Assembly: GCA_023405135.1 (NCBI GenBank)
Contig: JAEXYZ010000066.1
Span: forward strand, 35,065-99,064
Direction: 5' to 3'
Source: Bacillota bacterium
Lineage (GTDB): Bacteria > Bacillota > Bacilli > Bacillales_A > Planococcaceae
DNA length: 64,000 bases
Shown: positions 1-9,160 of the stretch, one piece after another
Layout: every line of letters starts with the position of its first letter
Numbering within the stretch: the first letter of the stretch is position 1
Notes under the pieces: model-generated
Told to the model about the DNA's origin: nothing
What the model saw: only the letters and a program-made list of their open reading frames with translations
Database searches by the model: none
Made by a program: the position numbers and the translations under genes

Positions 1-1
1 A

Positions 2-1627
2 GATGCGATGCCTGGTAAACAAATGAGTATTGATGCTGATTTGAATGCAGGTATTATATCAGAAAAAGAAGCTCGTGAACGCCGTGAGAAAGTATCAAGA
101 GAATCAGATTTTTATGGAGCGATGGATGGTGCTACGAAATTCGTTAAAGGTGACGCAATCGCTTCTATTATTATGGTTGGGATTAACCTATTATTCGGTA
201 TTATAATCGGGATGCTTCAATTAGGGTATGAATTAGCAGATGCTGCTTCTCATTTTTCTAAATTAACTGTCGGTGATGGTCTTGTAGCACAAATTCCGGC
301 ATTACTTATTTCAACTGCAACTGGTATCGTTGTAACTCGTGCAGCATCAGATGGCAATTTAGGTGAAGATATTACAAAGCAATTATTTGCTCAATCTAAA
401 TTGTTATATATCGCTGGGGGAACAATTTTCCTAATGGGTCTTTTCACACCAATTCCTGAATGGATCACAATTCCAATTGCCCTTGTATTAATTGCAGGAG
501 CATATATGATTGATCATAGAAAACAAGAGGATCCGGAAGAATTGTTGGAAATTGAGGAAGAAGTTGCTACTGATACGATGAAGAGTCCTGAAAATGTCGT
601 TAATCTTTTAAATGTCGACCCAATTGAGTTTGAATTCGGTTATGGATTAATTCCATTAGTTGATACTGCTCAAGGTGGCGATTTATTAGATAGGGTTGTT
701 ATGATTCGCAGACAGCTTGCTCTTGAGTTGGGGATTGTTATTCCAATAGTGCGTATACGGGATAATATCCAGCTGCAACCGAACGAATATCGAATCAAAA
801 TTAAAGGGAATGAGATGGCACGAGGAGAGCTTCTTCTTGACCATTACTTAGCAATGAGTCCTGGAGATGATGACTCTATTGAAGGTATTGATACAATTGA
901 GCCTTCATTTGGCTTACCTGCGAAGTGGATTACTGAGAAAACAAAAGAGGAAGCGGAAATGCTTGGTTATACAGTGGTTGACCCACCAAGTGTTGTATCA
1001 ACCCATTTAACAGAAATGATTCGTGCAAATGCTCATGAATTACTTGGTCGTCAAGAAACAAAACAATTGATCGATCATTTGCGTGAAAGTTATCCGATTT
1101 TAGTAGATGAACTAACCCCAACACCTCTATCTATAGGGGAAATTCAAAAGGTGTTAGCAAAATTACTAAGGGAAAATGTTTCAATAAGAAACTTACCTAT
1201 CATTTTTGAAACATTAGCAGATTATTCTAAATTAACAAGTGACACAGATATACTAACGGAATATGTTCGTCAAGCACTAGCAAGACAAATAACTTCTCAG
1301 TATGTATCAGGTCAACCTTCATTAAAAGTGATTACGATACCTGCTAAGTTGGAAAAACTAATTGCTGATAGCATACAACAAACGGATCACGGTAATTATT
1401 TAGCAATGAATCCACAAGAATCACAACAAGTATTAGAGGCAATTGCAAAAGAAGTAGAGAGAGTTTCATTTATGGAACAATCTCCAATAATTCTTTGTTC
1501 ACCAGGAATACGAATGTATTTAAGACAATTAACGGAACGCTATTTCCCGCAAATACCAATTTTATCCTACAATGAATTGGACGCTAATGTTGAAATCCAA
1601 AGTGTTGGGGTGGTGAATGTAGAATGA
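2..1627 (+). CDS. flhA: Flagellar export apparatus protein FlhA (5' end outside window)
   Basis: FlhA is the large inner-membrane subunit of the flagellar type III export gate; its cytosolic ring docks export substrates and chaperones. The reading frame is open from the first complete codon, so the N-terminal part lies outside the window; about 541 residues remain of a family length near 680. The visible part begins in the conserved cytoplasmic loop (PGKQMSIDADLNAG, then EKEARERR). It continues through the last hydrophobic segments (about visible residues 55-170) into the soluble C-terminal domain. The 3' end overlaps flhF by 4 bp, which indicates translational coupling inside the flagellar/chemotaxis operon. 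Confidence 0.97.
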   Translation, partial: DAMPGKQMSIDADLNAGIISEKEARERREKVSRESDFYGAMDGATKFVKGDAIASIIMVGINLLFGIIIGMLQLGYELADAASHFSKLTVGDGLVAQIPALLISTATGIVVTRAASDGNLGEDITKQLFAQSKLLYIAGGTIFLMGLFTPIPEWITIPIALVLIAGAYMIDHRKQEDPEELLEIEEEVATDTMKSPENVVNLLNVDPIEFEFGYGLIPLVDTAQGGDLLDRVVMIRRQLALELGIVIPIVRIRDNIQLQPNEYRIKIKGNEMARGELLLDHYLAMSPGDDDSIEGIDTIEPSFGLPAKWITEKTKEEAEMLGYTVVDPPSVVSTHLTEMIRANAHELLGRQETKQLIDHLRESYPILVDELTPTPLSIGEIQKVLAKLLRENVSIRNLPIIFETLADYSKLTSDTDILTEYVRQALARQITSQYVSGQPSLKVITIPAKLEKLIADSIQQTDHGNYLAMNPQESQQVLEAIAKEVERVSFMEQSPIILCSPGIRMYLRQLTERYFPQIPILSYNELDANVEIQSVGVVNVE

Positions 1628-2778
1628 AAATGAAAAAGTATACTGCACCTTCAATTGCAGAAGCAATGAAATTAGTTCGAGCTGAGCTTGGAGAGGATGC
1701 TGTAATTATTAATTCTAAAGTAGTTGTTACAAAAAAACTATTCGGTTTAGTTCGACATAAAAATTTTGAAGTACTTGCAGGGGTAGACTATGTTGAGGCA
1801 AAACAGCCATCTTCTCGTTTACCTGATATGCAAGTCAACGCCGAGCCTATTATTAAATCGATGGAATTACCCTCACAAACGAAAGTACATATTGACGATT
1901 CGTTTACAAATGAGTTGAAAAATGAAATTTCAGATTTGAAATCAATGCTACAATCGATGCAAAGAAATTCAAGGCAGTCTGAATTACCAGAAGAATGCTT
2001 GACTTTTATTGATTTTTTAAAGCGTCAAGAGCTTGACGATGAGCTCATCACCGTGATTAGTGATGAGCTTTTTGTACATCATGAAAAATCAATGTCTCCA
2101 TTAAGTAATCAAGAGATGCAGGTAATTGCCAAAGGAATTATAAGAAAAAAGTTAGCTGTACTGCCTATGGGTGGCCTTTCTTATAAACGAAAGTATATTA
2201 ATGTTTTAGGTCCAACTGGTGTAGGGAAAACAACAACAATTGCAAAGATGGCAGCTCGAGCTGTTCTTGAAAAAAAGAAGAAAATCGGTTTTATTACAAC
2301 GGACACATATAGAATAGCTGCTATTGAGCAATTAAAAACTTATGCAAACCTTTTACAAGCACCTGTTGAAATTGTTTATAATGCTACTGATTACGAAGAG
2401 GCAATTGAAAAGTTTGCCCATTTGGATTTAATTTTTATTGATACAGCAGGTAGAAATTATAAAGAAGTAAAATATGTAAATGATTTAAAAATGATTATTA
2501 ACTTTGATGAAGAGGTAGAATCATTCTTAGTTTTATCTTTAACCTCTAAAGAAAATGATATGGAAACGATAGTACAACAATTCGATGAATTTCCAATAGA
2601 GAAATTTATCTTTACTAAGGTAGATGAAACAAATTCTATTGGCACTATGTATAATTTAATGATTAAATATAATAAAGGACTTGCTTACTATACGAATGGA
2701 CAAGAAGTACCAGAAGATATTGAAGAAGCAAATCTAGATAGTTTACTTGAATTGTTCTTTCAAGGAGAATTCAAATGA
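1624..2778 (+). CDS. flhF: Flagellar SRP-family GTPase FlhF
   Basis: FlhF is a signal-recognition-particle-type GTPase that sets the position and number of flagella. The 384-residue product has an N-terminal basic/acidic region and an NG domain. Visible motifs are the P-loop GPTGVGKTTT (196-205), DTYR (227-230), DTAGR (273-277) and TKVDE (331-335). The ATG overlaps the flhA stop, and the stop overlaps the flhG start. FlhF and FlhG act as a pair, with FlhG stimulating FlhF GTP hydrolysis. The length is close to the B. subtilis protein (366 aa). Confidence 0.97.
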   Translation: MKMKKYTAPSIAEAMKLVRAELGEDAVIINSKVVVTKKLFGLVRHKNFEVLAGVDYVEAKQPSSRLPDMQVNAEPIIKSMELPSQTKVHIDDSFTNELKNEISDLKSMLQSMQRNSRQSELPEECLTFIDFLKRQELDDELITVISDELFVHHEKSMSPLSNQEMQVIAKGIIRKKLAVLPMGGLSYKRKYINVLGPTGVGKTTTIAKMAARAVLEKKKKIGFITTDTYRIAAIEQLKTYANLLQAPVEIVYNATDYEEAIEKFAHLDLIFIDTAGRNYKEVKYVNDLKMIINFDEEVESFLVLSLTSKENDMETIVQQFDEFPIEKFIFTKVDETNSIGTMYNLMIKYNKGLAYYTNGQEVPEDIEEANLDSLLELFFQGEFK

Positions 2779-3644
2779 GAGATCAAGCTGAAAAATTAAG
2801 AATGAAAATGCTAGAAAGTCAGGGTGCTTTAGGTAGGTCTATTGCAGTAGTTAGCGGTAAAGGTGGAGTTGGAAAAAGTAATTTTTCAACAAACTTTGCT
2901 ATTGAATTAGCCAAATTAGGCAAAAAGGTTGTTGTGCTTGATATGGATATAGGTATGGGAAATGTCCATATATTAATCGGTAAAACAGCTCAACATAGTT
3001 TAATGGATTATTTAGAAGGAAGCGTCGCTTTAGAAGAAGTAATGTATGAAGGACCATTCAGCCTGCAATATATTTCAGGGGGCTCAGGATTATCTTCAGT
3101 TGTAGAATGGTCAAAGGATATGTTTGATTTATTAATAAACGCATTTGAAGAACTTCAAAAATCCTACGATTTTGTATTGTTTGATATGGGTGCCGGCGCT
3201 GCGAATTGGTCAATTGATTTATTAACATCAATTGATGAAATAATTGTTATATCAACTGCTGAACCAACATCCATCACCGATGCCTATTCAATGATGAAAT
3301 ATATTCATTTAAAAGATCAATATAAAACATTCTATTTATTATGTAACCGAGCTTATTCAAAAGAAGAAGGTCAAGAAACATTAATTCGATTAAGGAATAC
3401 GATGCAGCGATTTTTATCAAAAGATGTAAATGTACTTGGTTCTTTACCTGAAGATCCGGTAGTAAGAAAAGCAGTACGCGAACAAGTTCCTTTTTCAATA
3501 TCGTATCCTGATGCAGCAATTTCTAAAACATTACAAGTAATTGTAAATCATTTTGTTCATCATCAAATAAAAGAGGTTCATGCTCGTAATACAAATACAT
3601 TTTTATCAAAACTGAGAAGTATTTTTTCGAAAGGGCGTGATTAA
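2775..3644 (+). CDS. flhG: MinD-like ATPase FlhG (YlxH), flagellar number regulator
   Basis: This 289-residue protein is a ParA/MinD-family ATPase. It carries a deviant Walker A motif GKGGVGKSN at residues 28-36 and the switch-like DMDIGMGN and DMGAGA segments. Its extreme N terminus reads DQAEKLR (3-9), matching the DQAxxLR motif known to activate the FlhF GTPase, so functional pairing with the upstream flhF is well supported. It overlaps flhF by 4 bp, and its stop is immediately followed by the cheB TTG start. Expected role: nucleotide-dependent membrane association and control of flagellar basal body number and pattern. Confidence 0.96.
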   Translation: MRDQAEKLRMKMLESQGALGRSIAVVSGKGGVGKSNFSTNFAIELAKLGKKVVVLDMDIGMGNVHILIGKTAQHSLMDYLEGSVALEEVMYEGPFSLQYISGGSGLSSVVEWSKDMFDLLINAFEELQKSYDFVLFDMGAGAANWSIDLLTSIDEIIVISTAEPTSITDAYSMMKYIHLKDQYKTFYLLCNRAYSKEEGQETLIRLRNTMQRFLSKDVNVLGSLPEDPVVRKAVREQVPFSISYPDAAISKTLQVIVNHFVHHQIKEVHARNTNTFLSKLRSIFSKGRD

Positions 3645-4790
3645 TTGGAGTTCTCAAATAAAAGCAAGCTGTTAATTGTTGATGATTCTGCTTTTATGAG
3701 AAAGCTAATTAGTGACTTTTTTGAAGGAAATTCAAAGGTTGAGGTCATCGGTATAGCTCGTAATGGTAAAGATGCCATCAAGAAAATTCAACTATTAAAG
3801 CCGGATGTTGTAACAATGGATGTTGAAATGCCTGAGATGAATGGACTAGATGCATTAAAATTAATTATGGAAGTATCTCCTGTTCCAGTAATTATGTTGT
3901 CAAGTACAACAGTAAGTGGAGCAGAAAATACTTTAAGTGCAATTGAATATGGTGCTGTTGATTTTGTTGCTAAACCTAGTGGAACAATTTCTCTCGATCT
4001 TCACAAAGTAAAGGAAGAACTCGTACATAAAGTAGAGCAGGCTGCACATGTTCCTGTTAACAAATTAAAGAAGCCTATTAGAGACAAAAAGATGAATATT
4101 ACGAGCCTAAGCAACAAATTTGAATCCTCACCTTTAAATGAAAAATTTATATATCAAAAACCATCTAAAGAAACAGTTGCTTTTACGAAATCGAAAAGGG
4201 AATGGAGTAATTCTTCTAAAAAAATTATTTTAATTGGTACATCAACTGGTGGACCAAGAGCATTACAAGAGGTTATTACTAAATTACCAGAAACAATTAA
4301 TGCGCCTATTTTAATTGTTCAACATATGCCGGCAGGATTTACAAAGTCTTTAGCAGAAAGATTAAACAATCTTAGTAAAATAACAGTTAAAGAAGCTGAG
4401 CATGGAGAACAATTGCAAAATGGAACGGCATATATTGCTCCAGGTGGTTGGCACTTGAAGCTTCAAAAAAATGCTGGGAATTTTGTAATTCAATTAGATC
4501 AACAAGAGCCACCTCGTTCAGGACATCGCCCTTCTGTAGATGTAATGTTTGAAAATGTTAGTCAATTTAATGAGTTTGATAAAATTGCAGTTATTATGAC
4601 CGGTATGGGGTATGACGGTTCTAAAGGATTAATTGATTTAAAGAAAAATGGGAATGTAATAGCAATTGCAGAGTCAGCTGAAACGTGTATCGTATACGGA
4701 ATGCCGAAAGCTGCTATAGAGACTAAACTTGTAGATGAGATAGTAGAAGTTGACGAAATTGCACAAATGATAATGAAATATTTGCCATAA
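3645..4790 (+). CDS. cheB: Protein-glutamate methylesterase/deamidase CheB
   Basis: CheB removes methyl groups from chemoreceptors when phosphorylated by CheA. The protein (381 aa) has an N-terminal receiver domain with VDDSAFMRKL and phospho-acceptor Asp59 in VVTMDVEMPEMNG. A linker of about 60 residues leads to the methylesterase domain with GTSTGGPRAL (nucleophile Ser), QHMPAGFT (His) and MTGMGYDG (Asp). I chose the TTG at 3645, directly abutting the flhG stop, with AAGGGCGTG as the likely ribosome binding site; the receiver domain would be incomplete from a later start. It lies between flhG and cheA, as in B. subtilis. Confidence 0.97.
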   Translation: MEFSNKSKLLIVDDSAFMRKLISDFFEGNSKVEVIGIARNGKDAIKKIQLLKPDVVTMDVEMPEMNGLDALKLIMEVSPVPVIMLSSTTVSGAENTLSAIEYGAVDFVAKPSGTISLDLHKVKEELVHKVEQAAHVPVNKLKKPIRDKKMNITSLSNKFESSPLNEKFIYQKPSKETVAFTKSKREWSNSSKKIILIGTSTGGPRALQEVITKLPETINAPILIVQHMPAGFTKSLAERLNNLSKITVKEAEHGEQLQNGTAYIAPGGWHLKLQKNAGNFVIQLDQQEPPRSGHRPSVDVMFENVSQFNEFDKIAVIMTGMGYDGSKGLIDLKKNGNVIAIAESAETCIVYGMPKAAIETKLVDEIVEVDEIAQMIMKYLP

Positions 4791-4805
4791 AAGGAGTGTT
4801 GTCAT

Positions 4806-6887
4806 ATGGAAGTCAATCAATATTTAGAAATGTTCATTGAAGAGAGTAAAGAACATTTACAATCTTGCAGCGATAACTTGTTAGAGCTTGAAAAAAATCC
4901 TGATGACTTAGCGATTGTAAATGAAATATTCCGCTCTGCTCATACATTAAAAGGTATGTCTGCAACAATGGGATATGAAGATTTGGCAGATTTAACACAT
5001 AAAATGGAAAATGTTTTAGATGCGATTCGCAATGAAAAAATTCATGTAACACCAGAGATTCTTGATGTTGTATTTGAATCAGTAGACCATCTTGAAGAAA
5101 TGGTTATGGATATTGCTAATGGTGGTAATGGGAAACGTAATGTTTCAGAAACTGTTGAGAAGCTTAAGCGAATTGAATCTGGGGAGACAACTGTTGCAGC
5201 TACTGCAACTTCTACAGCAGCTTCGGAAGCGACGGCAGCTGAAGTTGCAGTTACAAATCTTGCTGTCGTCGTACCAAATTTAGAATACGATGATTTTGAG
5301 AAAACAGTTATTTTACAATCAACTGAACAAGGATTCAATGCTTATGAAATATCGGTAGCTTTACGTGAAGATTGCTTATTAAAAGCAGCGCGCGTTTATA
5401 TGGTATTCGATATTTTAGAAAAAAATGGAGATGTAGTTAAATCATCACCAACTGTTGATAAATTAGAAGAAGAACAATTCGATCAAAATTTCCAAGTAGC
5501 ATTTATTTCAAAAAGCTCAGCTGAGGAAATACAAAGTAAGATTATGAAAGTTTCTGAGGTTGATACGGTTATAGTCAATCCACTTTCTAAAGAGTTCTTT
5601 ATCCAATCCACTACTGAAGAAACTGCTAAGACAGCCGTGCAAAAACAAGTTCCAGAGGTTGTTGCTAAACAAGCACAAGTTGTGGAAACTGATAATAACC
5701 AAAAATCACAGGCTCCTGCAAAAAATAACCATGCGCAGAGTAAAACGATTCGAGTTAGTATTGAACGTCTAGATATTTTAATGAATTTATTCGAAGAGTT
5801 AGTAATTGATCGAGGTCGTTTACAATCAATTGCTGCTGAAGTAAATCATTCGGAATTAAACGAAACAGTTGAAAGAATGAGTCGTACGATGGGAGATTTA
5901 CAAAATATCGTCTTAACGATGCGTATGATTCCAATCGATACTGTATTCAATCGATTCCCGAAAATGGTTCGTACTTTATCCCGTGACTTAAAGAAAAAAA
6001 TTAATCTTGAAATTCTTGGTGCAGAAACGGAGCTTGATAGAACTGTAATCGATGAAATTGGTGATCCACTCGTTCACTTAATTCGTAACTCAGTTGATCA
6101 TGGGATTGAAAGCCCTGAAGTTCGACTTGCGAAAGGTAAACCAGAAGAAGGTACTGTTGTATTAAGAGCTTATCATAGTGGAAACTACGTATTTATCGAG
6201 ATTGAAGACGATGGTGCAGGAATTAACCGTGAAAAAGTTTTAACAAAAGCGATTTCAAAAGGTATCGTAACAAAAGAAGCGGCATTGTCTTTATCAGATA
6301 AACAAATAAATGAATTAATTTTAGCTTCAGGATTCTCGACAGCAGATGTGGTATCAGATATTTCAGGCCGTGGTGTTGGTCTTGACGTTGTAAAAACAAC
6401 AATTGAATCTTTAGGTGGCAATATTTCGATTGAATCAACAGAAGGTGTTGGGTCAATATTCTCTATTCAATTACCATTAACTCTATCAATTATTTCTGTT
6501 ATGTTAGTAGAAATTGAACAAGAGATTTATGCTATTCCTTTATCATCAATTATTGAAACTTCAATTATTAAGAATTCAGATATATTAAATGCACATAATC
6601 AAAAAGTGATTGATTTCCGTGGCAAAGTAGTTCCTCTAGTCTTCCTAGAAGAAATTTTTGAGGTTCCTCGAAAAGAACGAAGAGAGGATGAATATCACTC
6701 TGTTGTAATTGTTCGTAAAGGTGAGAAACTAGCAGGACTTGTAGTAGATTCATTTATTGGACAACAAGAAATTGTTCTTAAATCTTTAGGTAATTACTTA
6801 ACAAATATTTTTGCAATTTCTGGTGCAACAATTTTAGGAAACGGAAAAGTAGCATTAATTGTCGATTGTAACGCATTAATGAAGTAA
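4806..6887 (+). CDS. cheA: Chemotaxis histidine kinase CheA
   Basis: CheA is the receptor-coupled histidine kinase that phosphorylates CheY and CheB. The 693-residue protein has the full P1-P5 layout. P1 carries the phosphorylatable His46 in RSAHTLKGMS. P2 follows an Ala/Thr-rich linker (about 125-160). P3 is the dimerisation helix pair (about 318-370). P4 is the ATPase with the N box LIRNSVDHG (about 425), G1 EIEDDGAGI and G2 GRGVGLDVVK (about 521). P5 is the CheW-like regulatory domain to the C terminus. An AAGGAGTG ribosome binding site precedes the ATG. The low-complexity P1-P2 linker is the only unusual part. Confidence 0.98.
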   Translation: MEVNQYLEMFIEESKEHLQSCSDNLLELEKNPDDLAIVNEIFRSAHTLKGMSATMGYEDLADLTHKMENVLDAIRNEKIHVTPEILDVVFESVDHLEEMVMDIANGGNGKRNVSETVEKLKRIESGETTVAATATSTAASEATAAEVAVTNLAVVVPNLEYDDFEKTVILQSTEQGFNAYEISVALREDCLLKAARVYMVFDILEKNGDVVKSSPTVDKLEEEQFDQNFQVAFISKSSAEEIQSKIMKVSEVDTVIVNPLSKEFFIQSTTEETAKTAVQKQVPEVVAKQAQVVETDNNQKSQAPAKNNHAQSKTIRVSIERLDILMNLFEELVIDRGRLQSIAAEVNHSELNETVERMSRTMGDLQNIVLTMRMIPIDTVFNRFPKMVRTLSRDLKKKINLEILGAETELDRTVIDEIGDPLVHLIRNSVDHGIESPEVRLAKGKPEEGTVVLRAYHSGNYVFIEIEDDGAGINREKVLTKAISKGIVTKEAALSLSDKQINELILASGFSTADVVSDISGRGVGLDVVKTTIESLGGNISIESTEGVGSIFSIQLPLTLSIISVMLVEIEQEIYAIPLSSIIETSIIKNSDILNAHNQKVIDFRGKVVPLVFLEEIFEVPRKERREDEYHSVVIVRKGEKLAGLVVDSFIGQQEIVLKSLGNYLTNIFAISGATILGNGKVALIVDCNALMK

Positions 6888-6916
6888 GAATGTAGATAAA
6901 ATGAGAGGTGTAGCAA

Positions 6917-7354
6917 ATGAATGCTCTTGAACAGGAATATTTAAAGGTCATTGTTTTTCAGTTAGCGGATAAAGAATATGCTATTCCAGTATCGAATGTT
7001 CAAGGAATAGAGAAGTTAATGCATATTACTCGCGTACCAAAAACTGCGAATTATGTAAAAGGTGTTATTAATTTACGTGGGGTAGTAACTCCAATTATTG
7101 ATTTACGTGAACGTTTTAACATACCTGTAGATCATAATGAAGATACTGCAAGAATTATCATTATTACCCTTGATGAAATGGAAGTAGGCTTTGTCGTAGA
7201 TTCAGCCAATGATGTAATTGATATACCTATTAATTCAATTGAACAGCAACCTGAAGTAGTAGGTTCAAATGAAGAAGAGTTTATATCTGGTGTTGCTAAA
7301 CTTGAAAATAGATTATTAATCTTATTACATTTAGATAAAGTTTTAAATCCATAG
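6917..7354 (+). CDS. cheW: Chemotaxis coupling protein CheW
   Basis: CheW bridges chemoreceptors and CheA. This 145-residue protein is a single CheW domain. It contains FQLADKEYAIPVSNVQGIEK near the N terminus, the conserved VKGVINLRGVVTPIIDLR segment and VGFVVDSANDVI. The gene sits 29 bp downstream of cheA behind an AGAGGTG ribosome binding site. The 62-bp gap to cheC contains only a weak imperfect hairpin (about 7364-7386). Confidence 0.97.
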   Translation: MNALEQEYLKVIVFQLADKEYAIPVSNVQGIEKLMHITRVPKTANYVKGVINLRGVVTPIIDLRERFNIPVDHNEDTARIIIITLDEMEVGFVVDSANDVIDIPINSIEQQPEVVGSNEEEFISGVAKLENRLLILLHLDKVLNP

Positions 7355-7416
7355 TTTTCTAACGATTAACAATTTTTGTTTAATCTGTTTAGATTGATTG
7401 AAGCGGGGATATATAA

Positions 7417-8049
7417 ATGAACCATAATCAAAAAATAACTTCATTGCATTTAGACGTTCTAAAAGAGATAGGGAATATTGGTGCAGCTCATGCAGCAACA
7501 GCATTATCGGATTTATTAGGGAAAAAAATTGATATGAGAGTACCGAAAGTTGAAATGGTTACTTTTAATGAAATGATGGAGCTAGCAGGTGGAGCCGAGA
7601 CAGTTGTTGTTGGTATTTTCCTTCGTATAGAAGGAGATGCAGAGGGCAGCATGTTTTTCATCTTGCCAATTCAGCAAGCGAATCGGTTTATTCAGCATTT
7701 AATAAATGATGACAATTTTGATTTTAATCGTAATCCAATTTCTGAACTTGGACTATCCGCAATGCAAGAAATGGGTAATATATTATCTGGGTCTTATTTA
7801 TCAGCACTATCAGATTTTACTGGTTTGAAAATTTATCCAACAGTACCTGGCTTAAGTGTAGATATGTTCGGTGCAATTATTAGTATCGGACTTATTGAAA
7901 TTTCAGAAGTTAGCGATAATGTCATTGTTATTAATACATCCATTTTTGAAGACGGTTTTGAAAATTCTAAAGAAGTCAGAGGGCATTTCTTCTTATTACC
8001 TGATCCAGAGTCATTTGAATCTATTTTCAAAGCTTTAGGAGTATCTTAA
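7417..8049 (+). CDS. cheC: CheY-P phosphatase CheC
   Basis: CheC dephosphorylates CheY-P and modulates CheD in Bacillus-type adaptation. The 210-residue product has the duplicated CheC/CheX/FliY phosphatase helix. The first copy is EIGNIGAAHAATALS, with Glu17 and Asn20 as active-site residues. The second is EMGNILSGSYLSALS, with Glu118 and Asn121. Both motifs are intact, so the protein should be active. It lies directly upstream of cheD, separated by 2 bp, consistent with the CheC-CheD complex known in B. subtilis. Confidence 0.96.
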   Translation: MNHNQKITSLHLDVLKEIGNIGAAHAATALSDLLGKKIDMRVPKVEMVTFNEMMELAGGAETVVVGIFLRIEGDAEGSMFFILPIQQANRFIQHLINDDNFDFNRNPISELGLSAMQEMGNILSGSYLSALSDFTGLKIYPTVPGLSVDMFGAIISIGLIEISEVSDNVIVINTSIFEDGFENSKEVRGHFFLLPDPESFESIFKALGVS

Positions 8050-8051
8050 AA

Positions 8052-8555
8052 ATGATCCCCTCTAAAAGTGGTCAAGTTATTAAAGTTGGAATTGCCCAAA
8101 TGGATGTAGTTAAAATACCAGACACAATAAGAACTTCAGGATTAGGGTCATGTGTAGGTGTTGTTTTATATGATGAAACAAAAAAAATTGCTGGATTAGT
8201 ACATATCATGTTACCGGAATCTAGTCTTGGAAGAACGGAAACAATAAATGTTGCAAAATTTGCGGATTCAGGAATTCAGGCGCTTATAGCAATGTTAAAG
8301 CTAGAAGGTGTCCAACCATTTCGTTTAAAGGCAAAAATTGCTGGTGGAGCTCAAATGTTTAAATTTACTTCTGATAAAGATTCAATGCGCATTGGCCCTC
8401 GTAATGTTGAAGCAGTGAAAAAGGAACTTAAAAAAAATAGTATTCCGATTATTGCAGAAGACACTGGTGGCAATAGTGGACGAACGATCGAGTTTAACCC
8501 TGCTACTTGCAAACTGAGCATACGTACAGTGAATCAAGGAGTGAGTGAAATATAA
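8052..8555 (+). CDS. cheD: Chemoreceptor glutamine deamidase CheD
   Basis: CheD deamidates receptor glutamines and is regulated by CheC. The 167-residue protein has the expected Cys-His-Thr arrangement: Thr28, Cys34 (GLGSCVGV) and His51 (LVHIMLP). The spacing of these residues is identical to that described for Thermotoga CheD. A C-terminal segment FNPATCKLSIR completes the fold. The ATG lies 2 bp after the cheC stop, and the stop overlaps the next gene by 1 bp. Confidence 0.96.
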   Translation: MIPSKSGQVIKVGIAQMDVVKIPDTIRTSGLGSCVGVVLYDETKKIAGLVHIMLPESSLGRTETINVAKFADSGIQALIAMLKLEGVQPFRLKAKIAGGAQMFKFTSDKDSMRIGPRNVEAVKKELKKNSIPIIAEDTGGNSGRTIEFNPATCKLSIRTVNQGVSEI

Positions 8556-8929
8556 TGTACGGTTCAATATTTTACAATTGCTGGACAGCATTACTAGCGT
8601 TTACAGTATATTTTTTTGTAACACTATCTCAATCACAAGCACCTAGTAAAATTTTGATTGGTTCATTTGTTATTGCAGCTATTGCATTTTTCGTTATGTT
8701 TGCTGTTCGTTATTTGTTGGCGTATGTGTTGTATACACCAGAACAACAACTATTCGACCTTATAGGCAATAACGAGGCAGACGGAGAACAATCAGGTCAA
8801 GAGCATCAACTAAATAACGAATTACAATTACCTTCTAATTCTACTGTTGAATTTAATGATGAAAGTCCAGAGGAAATAGCAAAAGTGGTTCGTACAATGA
8901 TAAACCAAGATGAGGTAGTATCTAATTAA
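8555..8929 (+). CDS. Small two-helix membrane protein of the flagellar operon, function unknown
   Basis: I do not recognise a named family. The 124-residue product has two hydrophobic helices (about residues 7-25 and 30-55) and a polar, acidic tail. The tail ends in a conserved-looking segment, SPEEIAKVVRTMINQDE. It overlaps the cheD stop by one base and ends just before the operon terminator, so it is translationally coupled and is the last gene of the flagellar/chemotaxis operon. B. subtilis has nothing of this kind between cheD and sigD. A flagellum-linked accessory role is an inference from position only. Confidence 0.8.
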   Translation: MYGSIFYNCWTALLAFTVYFFVTLSQSQAPSKILIGSFVIAAIAFFVMFAVRYLLAYVLYTPEQQLFDLIGNNEADGEQSGQEHQLNNELQLPSNSTVEFNDESPEEIAKVVRTMINQDEVVSN

Positions 8930-9004
8930 GAGAACTATAAAAATTATTAGGGTGGTAGCTGTAGGCTAATTCACGCTTCATAAATAATATTTTCCTATCT
9001 AGTA

Positions 9005-9037
9005 AAAAAAGAGTCGAAAAACGGCTCTTTTTTCATA
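9005..9037 (+). terminator. Rho-independent terminator of the flagellar/chemotaxis operon
   Basis: The left arm 9005-9016 pairs with 9022-9033 around an AAAAA loop, with one G-U pair, and is followed by a T-run. It separates the chemotaxis genes from sigD. Confidence 0.85.
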
Positions 9038-9110
9038 TGGTCATTTCAAAAAATATAGTGTATGAGTAATATAATAGTCTTATAGAAACGTGTGTTTTTT
9101 TATTATCATT

Positions 9111-9119
9111 TGATATAAT
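9111..9119 (+). promoter_or_regulatory. Extended -10 promoter for sigD
   Basis: TGATATAAT combines a perfect TATAAT (9114-9119) with an upstream TGn extension. No good -35 hexamer is present 17 bp upstream (TGTGTT). The site lies between the upstream terminator and the sigD ribosome binding site, so sigD probably has its own housekeeping promoter. Confidence 0.6.
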
Positions 9120-9160
9120 AATTGATAGAAAATAAACGTATTAACGTGAGGTGGATGAGG